From NCBI RefSeq assembly GCF_001695855.1, contig NZ_MBSS01000001.1, positions 558,001-622,000 on the forward strand: a DNA stretch of 64,000 nt, in the 5' to 3' direction. Positions 48,035 to 58,662 of the stretch are shown here, piece after piece. This stretch comes from Ensifer sp. LC163 (GTDB lineage: Bacteria; Pseudomonadota; Alphaproteobacteria; Rhizobiales; Rhizobiaceae). Numbering within the stretch: position 1 is the stretch's first letter; each line of letters begins with the position of its first letter. The translations under genes were made by a program, and so were the position numbers. The notes beneath the pieces are model-generated. The model worked only from the letters and a program-made list of their open reading frames with translations, was not told the origin of the DNA and ran no database searches.

Positions 48035-48274
48035 ATGAATAACCGTACGCTAATCCTCATTTTTGTAGGCGGCCTCGCCTTGTCTGGCTGCCAATCTGCT
48101 ACGAGTTCCGGGACGAGCACCGGCGATTTCGGCTGCCTTGCCGGAACCGTCAGCGGCGCAATCCTTGGCGGGTTCGCCGGCTCGGCCATCGGCGCAGGCA
48201 GCGGTCAGCTCTGGGCTGTCGGCGGCGGCGCCACGCTTGGCGGTGCGGCAGGTAGTGCCTTGACTTGCCGCTGA
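48035..48274 (+). CDS. glycine-zipper lipoprotein
   Basis: A 79-residue lipoprotein. The signal peptide MNNRTLILIFVGGLALSGC ends in a lipobox LSGC (Cys19). The mature part is a run of glycine-zipper turns (AGTVSGAILGGFAGSAIGAGSGQLWAVGGGATLGGAAGSAL) of the kind found in outer-membrane SmpA/OmpA-associated lipoproteins and Rhizobiales glycine-zipper 2TM proteins. It may insert in the outer membrane. GGAGGAAAAG precedes ATG 48035. The EF-hand gene starts 17 bases after the stop. Confidence 0.85.
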   Translation: MNNRTLILIFVGGLALSGCQSATSSGTSTGDFGCLAGTVSGAILGGFAGSAIGAGSGQLWAVGGGATLGGAAGSALTCR

Positions 48275-48291
48275 TTGCGAAAGGCTACGAA

Positions 48292-48645
48292 ATGCGAAAA
48301 GTGGCTCTGGTTGTGGCATCCGTGCTTTGCCAGCTCGCTCCGGTCGCCGCACAGGATAAGCCTGCGGCGATGTATCAGGGGCAAATGGATCGGCTCGACC
48401 GCGACGGAGACGGCGCGATCAGCCGGTCCGAATATCAGGCATTCATGACAACGGCTTTCGCAAATCTGGACAAGAACAAGGACGGCACTCTGAGCTCCGA
48501 CGAGGTAGCGCCTGTCCTGAACGCGCAACAGTTTGCCGCCATCAACGTGAACCGCGACAGCAAGATCACCCAGAGCGAGTTCCTGAACAGTGTGATGGCC
48601 GATTTCAAGGCCGCCGACCGCGGCGGCGACGGTAGTCTGCAGTAG
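48292..48645 (+). CDS. secreted EF-hand protein
   Basis: A 117-residue exported protein. The signal peptide ends at VAAQ near residue 21. Two canonical EF-hand loops follow: DRDGDGAISRSE (about 36-47) and DKNKDGTLSSDE (about 61-72). A third, degenerate loop (NVNRDSKITQSE) and a partial fourth at the C-terminus (DRGGDGSL) have the expected spacing. It probably binds Ca2+ in the periplasm. It lies 17 bases after the glycine-zipper lipoprotein gene and may be translated from the same mRNA; AAAGG is upstream of ATG 48292. Confidence 0.85.
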   Translation: MRKVALVVASVLCQLAPVAAQDKPAAMYQGQMDRLDRDGDGAISRSEYQAFMTTAFANLDKNKDGTLSSDEVAPVLNAQQFAAINVNRDSKITQSEFLNSVMADFKAADRGGDGSLQ

Positions 48646-48730
48646 AACACGCGCGGATCGGACGAAAAGCGGTCGCGAATGCCGCGAGACAGAGGACACG
48701 GCCGTCAGGTCACGCTGACGGAAGGAGCGG

Positions 48731-49117
48731 TCATGCGCCGGCGCTTGTCGTTGTGGTCGCCAGCGGGCAGGCTTCCGCGCCGTCAAATAGGCGCGAGCGC
48801 GTTAGAAACCGTCTCTCGCGGCCATTGTCGAGCGAGAACATCCCACCCCTGCCCGGCACCACGTCGATGATCAGTTGCGTGTGCTTCCAGACTTCGAACT
48901 GGCTGGCGCTGATATAGACCGGAACGCCGCCGATCTCGCCGAGCTTCACATCATGGTCGCCGACGATGTAGTCGTCGGCGGGATAACACATCGGCGACGA
49001 GCCGTCGCAGCAGCCACCCGACTGGTGAAACAGGATGTCCGGATGGTCGCGCCGGATTTCGGCGATGAAATCTAGCGCCGCGTCGGTCGCCAGCACGCGC
49101 GGTTCGGTGGCGGCCAT
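48731..49117 (-). CDS. DUF779 family protein
   Basis: A 128-residue cytoplasmic protein of the DUF779 family, with HQSGGCCDGSSPMCYP and VWKHTQLIIDVVPGRGGMFSLDNGRERRFLTRSR, a Cys-containing compact domain. DUF779 genes are almost always next to an aldehyde dehydrogenase, as here (start of the aldehyde dehydrogenase gene to its left is 138 bases beyond its own stop). It may assist this enzyme, but the mechanism is unknown. AGGAGG stands six bases before ATG 49117. Confidence 0.88.
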   Translation of the reverse strand: MAATEPRVLATDAALDFIAEIRRDHPDILFHQSGGCCDGSSPMCYPADDYIVGDHDVKLGEIGGVPVYISASQFEVWKHTQLIIDVVPGRGGMFSLDNGRERRFLTRSRLFDGAEACPLATTTTSAGA

Positions 49118-49254
49118 GTCCAACCTCCTTGCGCAGGCCCTGCGCATTGCGGTTTCAAAGAGAGGGTGGACCGAGGGCGAGAGCTGGAAAAGAGCCCTCG
49201 GCCGCACCCGGGAGGCCCTCTCCGCCAAAAGCGAAGAGGGAAACGTGCAATGGC

Positions 49255-50763
<1,509 letters not shown>

Positions 50764-50862
50764 GCTCATTCCTCCCTGTAAACCAGCAACCAAAGCTGTG
50801 GGAGGAAGGTGATGGCGAACGTGCGTCTTCGAAAGTGAGGCGCGGTCGCCTGCGACGCGATC

Positions 50863-50880
50863 TGTTTCAGAATTGAGACA
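50863..50880. promoter_or_regulatory. candidate regulator-binding palindrome upstream of aldehyde dehydrogenase
   Basis: TGTTTCA-gaat-TGAGACA is a near-perfect inverted repeat (one mismatch). It lies 100 bases upstream of the aldehyde dehydrogenase start, between that gene and the GAF/Fis regulator. TGT...ACA half-sites like these resemble upstream activator sites of Fis-type regulators. Confidence 0.5.
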
Positions 50881-50944
50881 GCTGGGCCCAAGTCACCGTG
50901 CTGCAATGCAGCAAGGAGAGGAACGTGTGATCGTTTGTCCGGTA

Positions 50945-51100
50945 TCCGCCCCTCATCCGCCTGCCGGCACCTTCTCCCCGCAAGCAGGGAGAAGGCAGTC
51001 ACGGCACTATCCCGTTCCCATTTCAAGCTCCGACCCGTGGTCGCCGCCGCCGGGCACGTCCCCTCGCCCCGCCTGCGGGGAGAGGGTTAGAGTGAGGGGC
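50945..51100. repeat. GC-rich palindromic intergenic repeats
   Basis: CCTTCTCCC/GGGAGAAGG (50970-50978, 50987-50995) and CCCTCGCCCCGC/GCGGGGAGAGGG (51061-51072, 51075-51086, one mismatch) are two hairpin units in a row. This kind of Ctctcccc palindrome is a common dispersed intergenic element in rhizobial genomes. Confidence 0.6.
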
Positions 51101-51117
51101 ACTCTTTCAGCGTAGAA

Positions 51118-52074
51118 TCAGTTGACCAAAAGCCGTTTCATCTTGCGATAGAGCGTCGCGCGGCTGATGCCGAGAAGTTCGGCCGCCATCGATACATTGC
51201 CATTGGCGCGCGACAGGACCCGCCGAAGGGCTGCCCGCTCGGCATCGGGAAGCTCGCTTCCATCTCCGGAAGGATCCTCCTTGAGAAGATCGGATGCCGG
51301 AATGCCCGACGCGATGCGTTTGTCGTCAAGCCCCAGCCATTGGCGCGCCGCCCGCGTCGCGCCCTGCACGAGATCGTCGCGATCGACCGCCAAGAGCGCC
51401 GGCCCGGCCCGGTCGACCGGCACGAGCACGATCCGCGATCCGGCAAAGGCGCGGCGGAAAAGTCCCGCCTCGATGCGTGCGGCGGCATCGCGCACTGCCT
51501 GTGACAGCAGCGAGATGGTGATTTCCGACGCGTCGTCGCGGCAGGTGGAGATATCGATCGCGGCCGCCAGCCGGCCGCGATGATCGCGGATCGGTGCGGT
51601 GGTGCAGCTGAGCCCAATATTGCTGCTGAGAAAATGCTGGTCGCGCTGGATGATGACGGCGCGCTCGTCGGCGATCGCCGTGCCGATGCCGTTGGTGCCG
51701 ACACTCGCCTCGCTCCACACGGTTCCCGACCAGAGGCCGACGCCTCGGAAGTCCGCATCGTCACCGACAGCACCACGCCGCTCGAGCGCCACGCCCTTGT
51801 CGTCGGTCAGAAGCAGGCAGCAGCCAGCCTTGCCGACGGTCGCAAACAACCGGTCGAGTTCGCCGCCCGCTTCCGCGATCAACTCCGCCGATCTCTGACG
51901 GGCCAGTCGGAACTCGCTTTCGGAAAGTCTAAGCGGCGTGCGCCTGTCCTCAGGCGCTAGGCCATGGAGCGTCATGCAACGACGCCAGGAAGCAGCAACG
52001 GGCGAACTTGCAGCCGCCGACGACTGGTGCGCGACCTGATAAACATATTCCGTGTGATCCCTGACGGCAGGCAT
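51118..52074 (-). CDS. GAF-domain, Fis-type regulator without AAA+ domain (AcoR-like)
   Basis: A 318-residue regulator. The N-terminal GAF-like part reads like the sensor region of AcoR (HGLAPEDRRTPLRLSESEFRLARQRSAELIAEAGGELDRL, VGLWSGTVWSEASVGTNGIGTAI, QHFLSSNIGLSCTTAPIRDHRGRLAAAIDIS). The C-terminus is a Fis helix-turn-helix (RRVLSRANGNVSMAAELLGISRATLYRKMKRLL). The AAA+ sigma-54 activation domain found in true AcoR proteins is absent, so it should regulate a sigma-70 promoter. GGGAGG sits five bases before ATG 52074. Its gene lies just upstream of the aldehyde dehydrogenase gene, same direction, and probably activates it. Confidence 0.85.
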   Translation of the reverse strand: MPAVRDHTEYVYQVAHQSSAAASSPVAASWRRCMTLHGLAPEDRRTPLRLSESEFRLARQRSAELIAEAGGELDRLFATVGKAGCCLLLTDDKGVALERRGAVGDDADFRGVGLWSGTVWSEASVGTNGIGTAIADERAVIIQRDQHFLSSNIGLSCTTAPIRDHRGRLAAAIDISTCRDDASEITISLLSQAVRDAAARIEAGLFRRAFAGSRIVLVPVDRAGPALLAVDRDDLVQGATRAARQWLGLDDKRIASGIPASDLLKEDPSGDGSELPDAERAALRRVLSRANGNVSMAAELLGISRATLYRKMKRLLVN

Positions 52075-52425
52075 CGGTTTCCTCCCTGCAAGCGACGTCC
52101 GGCAACCGCAGGTCACGACCGCTCTCCCAAACGGCGGCCTGCTTTGGCCGCACTATAGGCATCGTTTACGGAAGAGGTCCAGTAAGACGAAGGTCCACGT
52201 TGAAGTGCGCATCAGCGCGTTTGATGCGTTCATCACGCTACTGCACAATTCCTTAAATCGGAATCGATTTAAGGAGAAAATTATGCAGCAAGTTTAAAGC
52301 CTTACAGCGTCCTTTGCGCGTCATATTTGACGCGCGGCGCTGTAGCGGTATCGACAGGCCGGCGGAATGTGATAGGCGAGTTCGAGCATCATCCGACGCG
52401 CATTCACAACAACCGGTTGCCAGCC
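52075..52425. other. intergenic region with a B-type repeat
   Basis: About 350 bases between the divergent regulator and BenE-type transporter genes, including the repeat 52239-52346. The rest presumably holds promoters; nothing else is distinct. Confidence 0.5.
52239..52346 (+). repeat. B-type (RIME-like) repeat, copy 5
   Basis: The most complete copy: ctactgcacaattccttaaatcg/gaatcgatttaaggagaaaattatgcagc palindrome half, then aagcctta and the GCGCGTCA-tatttGACGCGCGGCGC half. Confidence 0.85.
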
Positions 52426-53607
52426 ATGCTTCGTGACTTCTCGCTCCAGAGCCTGTTCATGGGCCTCTTGATCGCCTTTGTCGGCTTCGCCAGCTCCTTC
52501 GCCGTCGTCCTTCACGGCCTTGGCGGCGTCGGCGCGGCGGAAGCACAGGCTGCGTCCGGGCTAATGGCGCTGTCGATCTCGATGGGCGTCTGCGCCGTCA
52601 TCCTCAGCGCCGTCACGCGGCTGCCGGTCAGCATCGCCTGGTCGACGCCCGGCGCCGCCCTTCTCGCCAGCTCCGGTGTTGTCGAGGGCGGCTTCAACGC
52701 TGCCGTCGGCGCCTTCCTTGTCTGCGGCCTGCTCATCGTCGTTGCCGGCCTCTGGAAGCCGCTCGGCCGTATGGTCTCCTCCATTCCGGCCGCACTCGCA
52801 AATGCCATGCTGGCCGGCGTCCTGCTCAGTCTCTGCTTTGCCCCGGTCAAGGCGATCGGCTTCAATCCGCTCTTCGGCCTGCCGATCCTCTTGGCCTGGG
52901 CGATCGTCGGCAGCGTCAACAAGCTCTATGCCGTGCCGGCGGCCTTGCTCGCCTTCGTGCTCGTCATCGCCTTTGGCGTCGAAATGCCGGCCGATGCGTT
53001 TGCCGAACTGTCTTCGGCGCTGGTGCCGCGGCCGGAGTTCGTCATGCCGTCCTTCACGACCGCGGCGATGATCAGCATCGCGCTGCCGCTGTTCATCGTC
53101 ACCATGGCGTCGCAGAACATTCCCGGCATCGCCGTGATGAAGGTCAACGACTATAATCCCACCCCCGGCCCGCTGTTTGCGACGACCGGCCTGTTTTCGA
53201 TGCTGAGTGCCCCCTTCGGCGGCCATGCCGTCAATCTTGCGGCCATCACCGCCGCCATGGGGGCTGGTGCCGACAGTCACCCGGACCCAGCCAGGCGTTA
53301 TTGGTCGACGATCAATGCCGGTATCTTCTATGTCATCTTCGGCCTGCTTGCCGGCGCCGTCACCACCTTCGTCAATCTCGCGCCGTCGGTGCTGATCGAG
53401 GCGGTCGCCGGTCTCGCCCTCGTCGGTGCCTTCGCCGGTTCCGCCATGGCAGCCTTCACCGACGCCAGGACGCGCGAGGCGGCCGCAATCACCTTCCTGG
53501 TGACCGCCTCAGGCGTCAGTTTCGGCGGCGTCTCGGGTGCCTTCTGGGGCCTGATCGCCGGCGGCCTGATGCTGGCGCTTGCGCGCTTCACACGCAAAAA
53601 GGCCTGA
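52426..53607 (+). CDS. benzoate/H+ symporter BenE-family transporter
   Basis: A 393-residue inner-membrane protein of the BenE family (aromatic-acid/H+ symporters), with about 11-12 hydrophobic segments. Conserved features include GLLIAFVGFASSFAVVLHGL at the start, VSIAWSTPGAALLASSG with its transporter core, TMASQNIPGIAVMK and FSMLSAPFGGHAVNLAAITAAMGAG. The substrate cannot be read from sequence; no aromatic-degradation genes are visible nearby. The start ATG 52426 has no strong ribosome site; the frame is open for 33 further codons. Confidence 0.9.
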   Translation: MLRDFSLQSLFMGLLIAFVGFASSFAVVLHGLGGVGAAEAQAASGLMALSISMGVCAVILSAVTRLPVSIAWSTPGAALLASSGVVEGGFNAAVGAFLVCGLLIVVAGLWKPLGRMVSSIPAALANAMLAGVLLSLCFAPVKAIGFNPLFGLPILLAWAIVGSVNKLYAVPAALLAFVLVIAFGVEMPADAFAELSSALVPRPEFVMPSFTTAAMISIALPLFIVTMASQNIPGIAVMKVNDYNPTPGPLFATTGLFSMLSAPFGGHAVNLAAITAAMGAGADSHPDPARRYWSTINAGIFYVIFGLLAGAVTTFVNLAPSVLIEAVAGLALVGAFAGSAMAAFTDARTREAAAITFLVTASGVSFGGVSGAFWGLIAGGLMLALARFTRKKA

Positions 53608-53634
53608 GCGCGCCGCGCCCGCGACGCGGCATCG

Positions 53635-53696
53635 CTATTTGATTTCGCGCATGTCGTTATCGCAAAACCGCTGTGCACTTTTGCGCGACATGCTTT
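53635..53696 (-). repeat. A-type dispersed repeat, copy 3, partial and inverted
   Basis: Matches the reverse complement of the hairpin half of 326-428, with gcgcatgtcgttatcgcaaa and cacttttgcgcgacatgc. It lies just after the BenE-type gene. Confidence 0.75.
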
Positions 53697-53853
53697 AAAA
53701 CCGCGGCAAAGCTTGCATTTGCGGGTGATCTCGTCTATGCACCGCCCGTCCGCGTAGACACCCTTGGAGGCAACGCGGATGAAGCCCATGCGGCTTCGGT
53801 TTTTCCGCCATTGCGGATGAACTCTCCAGAATTAGACATAGAAAGGTCTACCC

Positions 53854-54462
53854 ATGAGCCACGCAACTTATGAGCTCAAGGCCGAGACGCGCGAACGGGT
53901 TGGTAAGGGGTCCTCCCGTGAACTTCGTCGCAACGGTCTTATCCCGGCTGTCATCTACGGTGACAAGCAGGCCCCCATCTCGATCGCGCTGTCCACCAAG
54001 GATGTGACGATGAAGATCCACGCCGGCGGTTTCATGACCACCGTCGCGGTCATCGAAGTCAACGGCGAAAAGATCCGCGTCCTGCCGAAGGACTACCAGC
54101 TGGATCCGGTCCGCGACTTCACCATGCACGTTGACTTCCTGCGCGTCTCCAAGGACAGCAAGGTCACCGTTCAGGTTCCGGTTCACTTCGTCAACGAAGA
54201 GAAGTCCCCAGGCCTCAAGGCTGGCGGCGTTCTCAACATCGTTCGCCACGACGTCGAACTGGCCGTTGCTGCCGACGACATTCCGGAATTCCTGACTGTT
54301 GACCTGTCCGGTCACAAGGTCGGCGACGCGATTCACATCTCCGACATCAAGCTGCCGAAGGGCGCGACCCCGGTTATCACCGACCGCGACTTCACGGTTG
54401 CGACGATCGCTGCTCCGGCTGGCGGTCTGAAGGAAGAAGCCGAAGGCGAAGCAGAAGCCTGA
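53854..54462 (+). CDS. rplY: 50S ribosomal protein L25/general stress protein Ctc
   Basis: A 202-residue member of the long L25 (Ctc) type. The N-terminal L25 domain binds 5S rRNA ([37 protein letters not shown]), and a second beta domain follows ([53 protein letters not shown]). The C-terminus is acidic. A typical rhizobial length. It is followed by a strong terminator, and pth and ychF lie 3.5-6 kb downstream in the order known from Sinorhizobium, with a GGDEF/EAL gene and a binding-protein gene in between. Confidence 0.97.
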   Translation: MSHATYELKAETRERVGKGSSRELRRNGLIPAVIYGDKQAPISIALSTKDVTMKIHAGGFMTTVAVIEVNGEKIRVLPKDYQLDPVRDFTMHVDFLRVSKDSKVTVQVPVHFVNEEKSPGLKAGGVLNIVRHDVELAVAADDIPEFLTVDLSGHKVGDAIHISDIKLPKGATPVITDRDFTVATIAAPAGGLKEEAEGEAEA

Positions 54463-54520
54463 TTCACCTCAAGGTGAAGCGGCAATCCGGCAGCTGCCGG
54501 ATACCCTGCAATACCCATTG

Positions 54521-54553
54521 AAAGGCCCGCCCCGTCAAACGGGCGGGCCTTTT
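54521..54553 (+). terminator. rplY terminator
   Basis: AAAGGCCCGCCC-cgtcaaac-GGGCGGGCCTTTT gives a 9-10 bp GC stem plus T-run, 58 bases after the rplY stop. Confidence 0.88.
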
Positions 54554-54730
54554 GCGTTGAACGCGCCCGTTGCCGTGCTGTCACTGCCGGATAATCGAGC
54601 CAGCCTCTCACCAATTGTCATGTAGCAATTTCAGCAACATTTAAGGTTTTGATGATGTTCTTGCAGCGGGGAAATTGTAGGCAAGCGTCTTAAGAGAATC
54701 CGAAATGACAAGAGTGGCAACGCCTGGGGG

Positions 54731-57112
54731 ATGCGTCCAATGATGCATTCCGTCGAGAACCGATTTATTGCGATTGTCTGCGGTGCAATGCTGGTTTTCG
54801 TTGCCCCTCTCTTCGTGCTCTTCCTCAGCATTTCCAGCGAACGCATCGCACGCGAGCGTCTGCACAACATCGAGCTTCTGATGGGTGCCAGCGCTGAAGC
54901 GCTGGGCAAGCCGATCTGGGATTTCGACAGCGACGGCATCAAGCGCATCGCCCGCTCGCTGATGAACGACACCGATATTCTCGCAGTCACGATCCGCGAC
55001 ACCTCCGGCTCGATCCTCGCGCAGATGCCCTCCGGCGGTCTCGGCATCGACAGCGACAGCCGTACGCTGAAAACGCCCATTTCCTTCGACTCGATCGACG
55101 GCCTCAAGGCAATCGGCAGCCTCGAAGTGCACGCGCCGACACCCGGCCTGCTGTCGCAGTTCAGCAAGGACGAGCTGGCGATCCTCGCCATCCTGCTGAT
55201 CGCCGTTGCCACCGTCTTTGCCGCCGCGCTCATCGGCAACCGCTTCACCGTCATCCGCCCGCTGATGCGCCTGACGGCCGCCATCGAGGCGACGCGGCGC
55301 TTAGGCTCGCGCCACCGGGTCGACTGGACAGCCGACGACGAAATGGGCGCGCTGGCCGCCAATTTCAACGAGATGCAGGACCGGCTCGAACGCGAGTCGA
55401 TGGAACTGAAGAGCGCGCATGAGCGCGCCACCGACATTTACAACCTGACCCCGGCGATGCTGTTTTCGCTCGATACCGACAACCGTCTCTGCGCCGTCAG
55501 CGACTATTGGCTGCTGGCAACCGGCTATGCCCGCGAACAGGTGATCGGCGAAGACTTCACCGACTTCATCGATCCGCACTGGCACGAGACCTATCGCAGC
55601 CACGCCAAGGCGATCGCCGTCGGCGACCACAACATCTGCGAGGTTACCGTCCCCTTCCGCAAGGCCGACGGCGAGTTCATGACCGTGCTGATCCTCGAGA
55701 CGGAAACGACGGGGGACGGCGACCTGTCGCTGTCCGTCATGACCGACGTCACTGCGTTGAAGCAGGCCGAAAGCCGCAACCACGCCCAGGCGATCACCGA
55801 TCACCTGACCGGCCTTCTCAACCGCCAGGGCTTTGAGGCGGCTCTCGACGAGGCGATCATTACCGCCGATGCCTGCGGCATCCAGGTGGGCTGCCTGTTC
55901 ATCGACCTCGACCGCTTCAAGTGGATCAACGACAATTTCGGCCATGCTGCCGGCGACGAGGTTCTGCGCCAAACCGTCGAGTTGATCCGCGCCACGCTGC
56001 GCCCTGACGACATTATGTCCCGCCTCGGCGGCGACGAGTTCGCGATCCTGGTTTCGGACATGGATGCCGCGACGCTTGCGTCCGAAATCGGCGAGCGCAT
56101 CGTCAATGCCCTGCGCGAGCCCATGCACATTGCCGGCAACGAGCTTTTCGTCAGCGCCAGCGTCGGCATCTCGGTTTATCCCGAGCACGCCGAAAACGCG
56201 TCTGACCTGCTGCTCAAGGCCGATATGGCGATGTATGCCCGCAAGCGCGACGGCAAGAACGGCCTGCAGGTGTTCGACGCCAGCATGCTCGACACCGCCC
56301 GCGAGCGCCACGAGATCGAACAATGCATCGAAGCGGCCCTCAAGGACGATCACTTCGAGGCCTGGCTGCAGCCGATCGTCAGCCTCAGTGACGGCCAGAT
56401 CGCCGGCTTCGAGGCGCTGATGCGCCTCAACCATCCGGAGAAGGGCGTCATGCCGCCCGGCAAGATCATCGGCATTGCCGAGGAAACGGGAACGATCGCC
56501 CGCATCGGCGACTGCATCCTCGAAAAGGCAATTCGGCATCTGGCTGATATCTCCGCCCTCGACGGCACGCAGAACACCTATCTCGCGGTGAATTTCTCGC
56601 CGCTGCAGTTCGAGCTGACGCTGCCGCACAAGCTCGCAGCACTTCTCCTCAAGCACCATATTTCGCCGAACCGGATCGTCATCGAAATCACCGAAGCGGT
56701 GCTGATGCTCGACAATCCCGAAGTGCATGCGGTGCTGAAGCAGCTCAACGAATTCGGCTGCCGGATCGCGCTCGACGATTTCGGAACGGGCTATTCGTCG
56801 CTGAGCTACCTCAACCGTTTCCCGGTCGATATCGTCAAGGTCGACCAGTCCTTCACCCGTTCGCTCAGCTCCGGCACCGCCGATATCCGCCGCAAGAGCC
56901 GGATGCTGATCAAGGGCATCCGTACGATCTCGCATCAGATGGGCTGCACCGTGGTCGCCGAGGGCATCGAGACGAAGGAGCAATGGCAACTCCTGCGCAA
57001 GCTTGGTGTGGATTGTGGGCAGGGTTATCTCTTCAGCCGCCCCATGCCGATCGGCAAGATGCTGGCCATGTTGGAGAGCGACTCCGAAGTCAAGGCAAAC
57101 ACTCAAGGATAG
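54731..57112 (+). CDS. membrane GGDEF/EAL cyclic-di-GMP signalling protein
   Basis: A 793-residue two-transmembrane protein: helix 1 at about 14-35 and helix 2 near 153-178, with an extracytoplasmic domain between. It then has HAMP, PAS-like (FSLDTDNRLCAVSDYWLLATGY...), GGDEF and EAL domains. The GGDEF motif is intact (433-437) with an I-site-like upstream region, and EAL is intact (561-563), with DDFGTGYSSLSYL downstream. It could both make and degrade c-di-GMP; which activity dominates cannot be read. Start codons ATG 54731 and 54740 are both possible. Confidence 0.93.
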   Translation: MRPMMHSVENRFIAIVCGAMLVFVAPLFVLFLSISSERIARERLHNIELLMGASAEALGKPIWDFDSDGIKRIARSLMNDTDILAVTIRDTSGSILAQMPSGGLGIDSDSRTLKTPISFDSIDGLKAIGSLEVHAPTPGLLSQFSKDELAILAILLIAVATVFAAALIGNRFTVIRPLMRLTAAIEATRRLGSRHRVDWTADDEMGALAANFNEMQDRLERESMELKSAHERATDIYNLTPAMLFSLDTDNRLCAVSDYWLLATGYAREQVIGEDFTDFIDPHWHETYRSHAKAIAVGDHNICEVTVPFRKADGEFMTVLILETETTGDGDLSLSVMTDVTALKQAESRNHAQAITDHLTGLLNRQGFEAALDEAIITADACGIQVGCLFIDLDRFKWINDNFGHAAGDEVLRQTVELIRATLRPDDIMSRLGGDEFAILVSDMDAATLASEIGERIVNALREPMHIAGNELFVSASVGISVYPEHAENASDLLLKADMAMYARKRDGKNGLQVFDASMLDTARERHEIEQCIEAALKDDHFEAWLQPIVSLSDGQIAGFEALMRLNHPEKGVMPPGKIIGIAEETGTIARIGDCILEKAIRHLADISALDGTQNTYLAVNFSPLQFELTLPHKLAALLLKHHISPNRIVIEITEAVLMLDNPEVHAVLKQLNEFGCRIALDDFGTGYSSLSYLNRFPVDIVKVDQSFTRSLSSGTADIRRKSRMLIKGIRTISHQMGCTVVAEGIETKEQWQLLRKLGVDCGQGYLFSRPMPIGKMLAMLESDSEVKANTQG

Positions 57113-57142
57113 CGGCCAGACACTGGCGCGAAGGAGCAAGGC

Positions 57143-57877
57143 GTGAAAGAGCTGATCCTGGCATTCTTCCTCGGCCTTTCCACCGCCGCCGAAGCCCAGA
57201 CGATCAAATTCGTCACCGAGGATTATCCGCCCTACAACTTCTCGACCCCGAGCGGTGCGAGCGGTTCCTCGGTCGAGCAGGTGAGCGCGATCATGGAGGG
57301 GCTGAAGCTTCCCTATACGATCGAGGTTCTGCCCTGGGCGCGGGCCTTCATGCTGGCCGAAACCGACGCGTCCTATTGCGTTTTCACCACCGGCCGCAAC
57401 GCCGAGCGCGACAAGCTGTTCCAATGGGTGCAGCCGCTACTTGTCGACCATATGATCATGGTCCGCCGCAAGGGATCGGACATCGCCCCGAGTACCATCG
57501 ATGCGGCAAAACGGTTCACGATCGGCACCCAACGGGAAGATTTTTCCGCCACCTACCTCATGGAACATGGCTTTCAGAAGATCGACTACGCGACCAACCT
57601 GGACTCGACCCTGAAGAAGCTGATCGCCGGCCGCATCGACCTGATGATGACGTCGGAGAAGACCTTCGAAAGCATGCGGGCCGAGGGCAAGCCCGTCGAG
57701 GCGGCGCTGATGCTGGAAGGAAAGTACTACGGCATCGCCTGCCACCGCGACATGGACAGGGAAACGGTCGAGAAGATGCAGCGCCAACTCGACCGCCTGA
57801 TCGGCAACGGCACCCAGGATGCAATCTTCGAACGCTACGGCGTCCGGCCGAGCGGAAGCGTGCAGGCAACGAAATAA
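57143..57877 (+). CDS. periplasmic amino-acid-type solute-binding protein
   Basis: A 244-residue exported protein of the SBP family 3 (polar amino acid binding) type. The signal peptide ends at AEA-QT (about residue 18), followed by IKFVTEDYPPYNF, GSSVEQVSAIMEGLKLPYTIEVLPWARAFMLAE and a C-terminal MDRETVEKMQRQLDRLIGNGTQDAIFERYG. No permease or ATPase gene is near, so it may be an orphan sensor or binding protein; the flanking GGDEF/EAL gene makes a signalling role conceivable. It starts at GTG 57143 with AAGGAG upstream. Confidence 0.85.
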   Translation: MKELILAFFLGLSTAAEAQTIKFVTEDYPPYNFSTPSGASGSSVEQVSAIMEGLKLPYTIEVLPWARAFMLAETDASYCVFTTGRNAERDKLFQWVQPLLVDHMIMVRRKGSDIAPSTIDAAKRFTIGTQREDFSATYLMEHGFQKIDYATNLDSTLKKLIAGRIDLMMTSEKTFESMRAEGKPVEAALMLEGKYYGIACHRDMDRETVEKMQRQLDRLIGNGTQDAIFERYGVRPSGSVQATK

Positions 57878-57939
57878 GGATTGACTCTGGTGGCGTTTCG
57901 CGCTCGTGAAGCGGGGAAAGCCCGACGGAGCGTAACGAC

Positions 57940-58659
57940 ATGCAGATCATCGCAGGACTTGGCAATCCAGGTTCGAAATATGCCTCAAACCGCCACAACA
58001 TCGGTTTCATGGCTGTCGACGTCATCCATCGCCGCCACGGCTTTTCCGCCTGGTCGAAGAAGTTCAAGTCCGAGATCGCCGAAGGCGAAATCGGCGGTGA
58101 GCGCGTTCTCCTGATGAAGCCGCAGACCTTCATGAACCTCTCAGGCGAGGCGGTCGGGGAGGCCATGCGCTTCTACAAGCTGCACCCGAAGGACATCACC
58201 GTCATCTATGACGAGCTGGACCTGCCGGCGGCAAAGGCGCGCATCAAGGTCGGCGGCGGCCACGGCGGGCACAACGGCATCAAATCGATCGACGCCCATT
58301 GCGGCAAGGAATATCGGCGCATGCGGCTCGGCATCGGCCATCCCGGCGTCAAGGATCTCGTCCACGCCCATGTGCTCGGCGATTTCGCCAAGGCGGACCA
58401 GGCCTGGCTGGTGCCGCTGCTCGACGCCATCGCCGACAATGCCGACATGCTGGTGCGTGGCGAGGATTCGCAGATCCTCAACAAGATCGCGCTTGCGACC
58501 GGCGGCAAGCCGGACGAGGACAAGCCCCAGGCGCCAAAAAAGCAGGGCGCTCAATCTCATATCCATCAGGCCCGCAATTCCGCACAGCCCAAGAAGCTGC
58601 CGACGAGCGGCCCGATGGCCGACATGCTGAAAAAACTGTTCGGCCCGAAAGGAGACTGA
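57940..58659 (+). CDS. pth: peptidyl-tRNA hydrolase
   Basis: The 239-residue enzyme releases peptidyl-tRNA that falls off the ribosome. The conserved residues are near Asn9 (GLGNPG), catalytic His19 (NRHNIGF), and Asp in [29 protein letters not shown]. An extra C-terminal tail of about 45 residues (rich in Lys, Gln and Pro) extends beyond the usual length of about 190, as often in rhizobia. The gene starts 62 bases after the binding-protein gene and ends four bases before the GNAT gene start. Confidence 0.96.
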   Translation: MQIIAGLGNPGSKYASNRHNIGFMAVDVIHRRHGFSAWSKKFKSEIAEGEIGGERVLLMKPQTFMNLSGEAVGEAMRFYKLHPKDITVIYDELDLPAAKARIKVGGGHGGHNGIKSIDAHCGKEYRRMRLGIGHPGVKDLVHAHVLGDFAKADQAWLVPLLDAIADNADMLVRGEDSQILNKIALATGGKPDEDKPQAPKKQGAQSHIHQARNSAQPKKLPTSGPMADMLKKLFGPKGD

Positions 58660-58662
58660 GGC

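Noticed and set aside
50764-50862. Possible sigma-54 promoter upstream of aldehyde dehydrogenase
   Set aside because: No GG-N10-GC pair with proper context was found, and the adjacent regulator lacks the sigma-54 activation domain.
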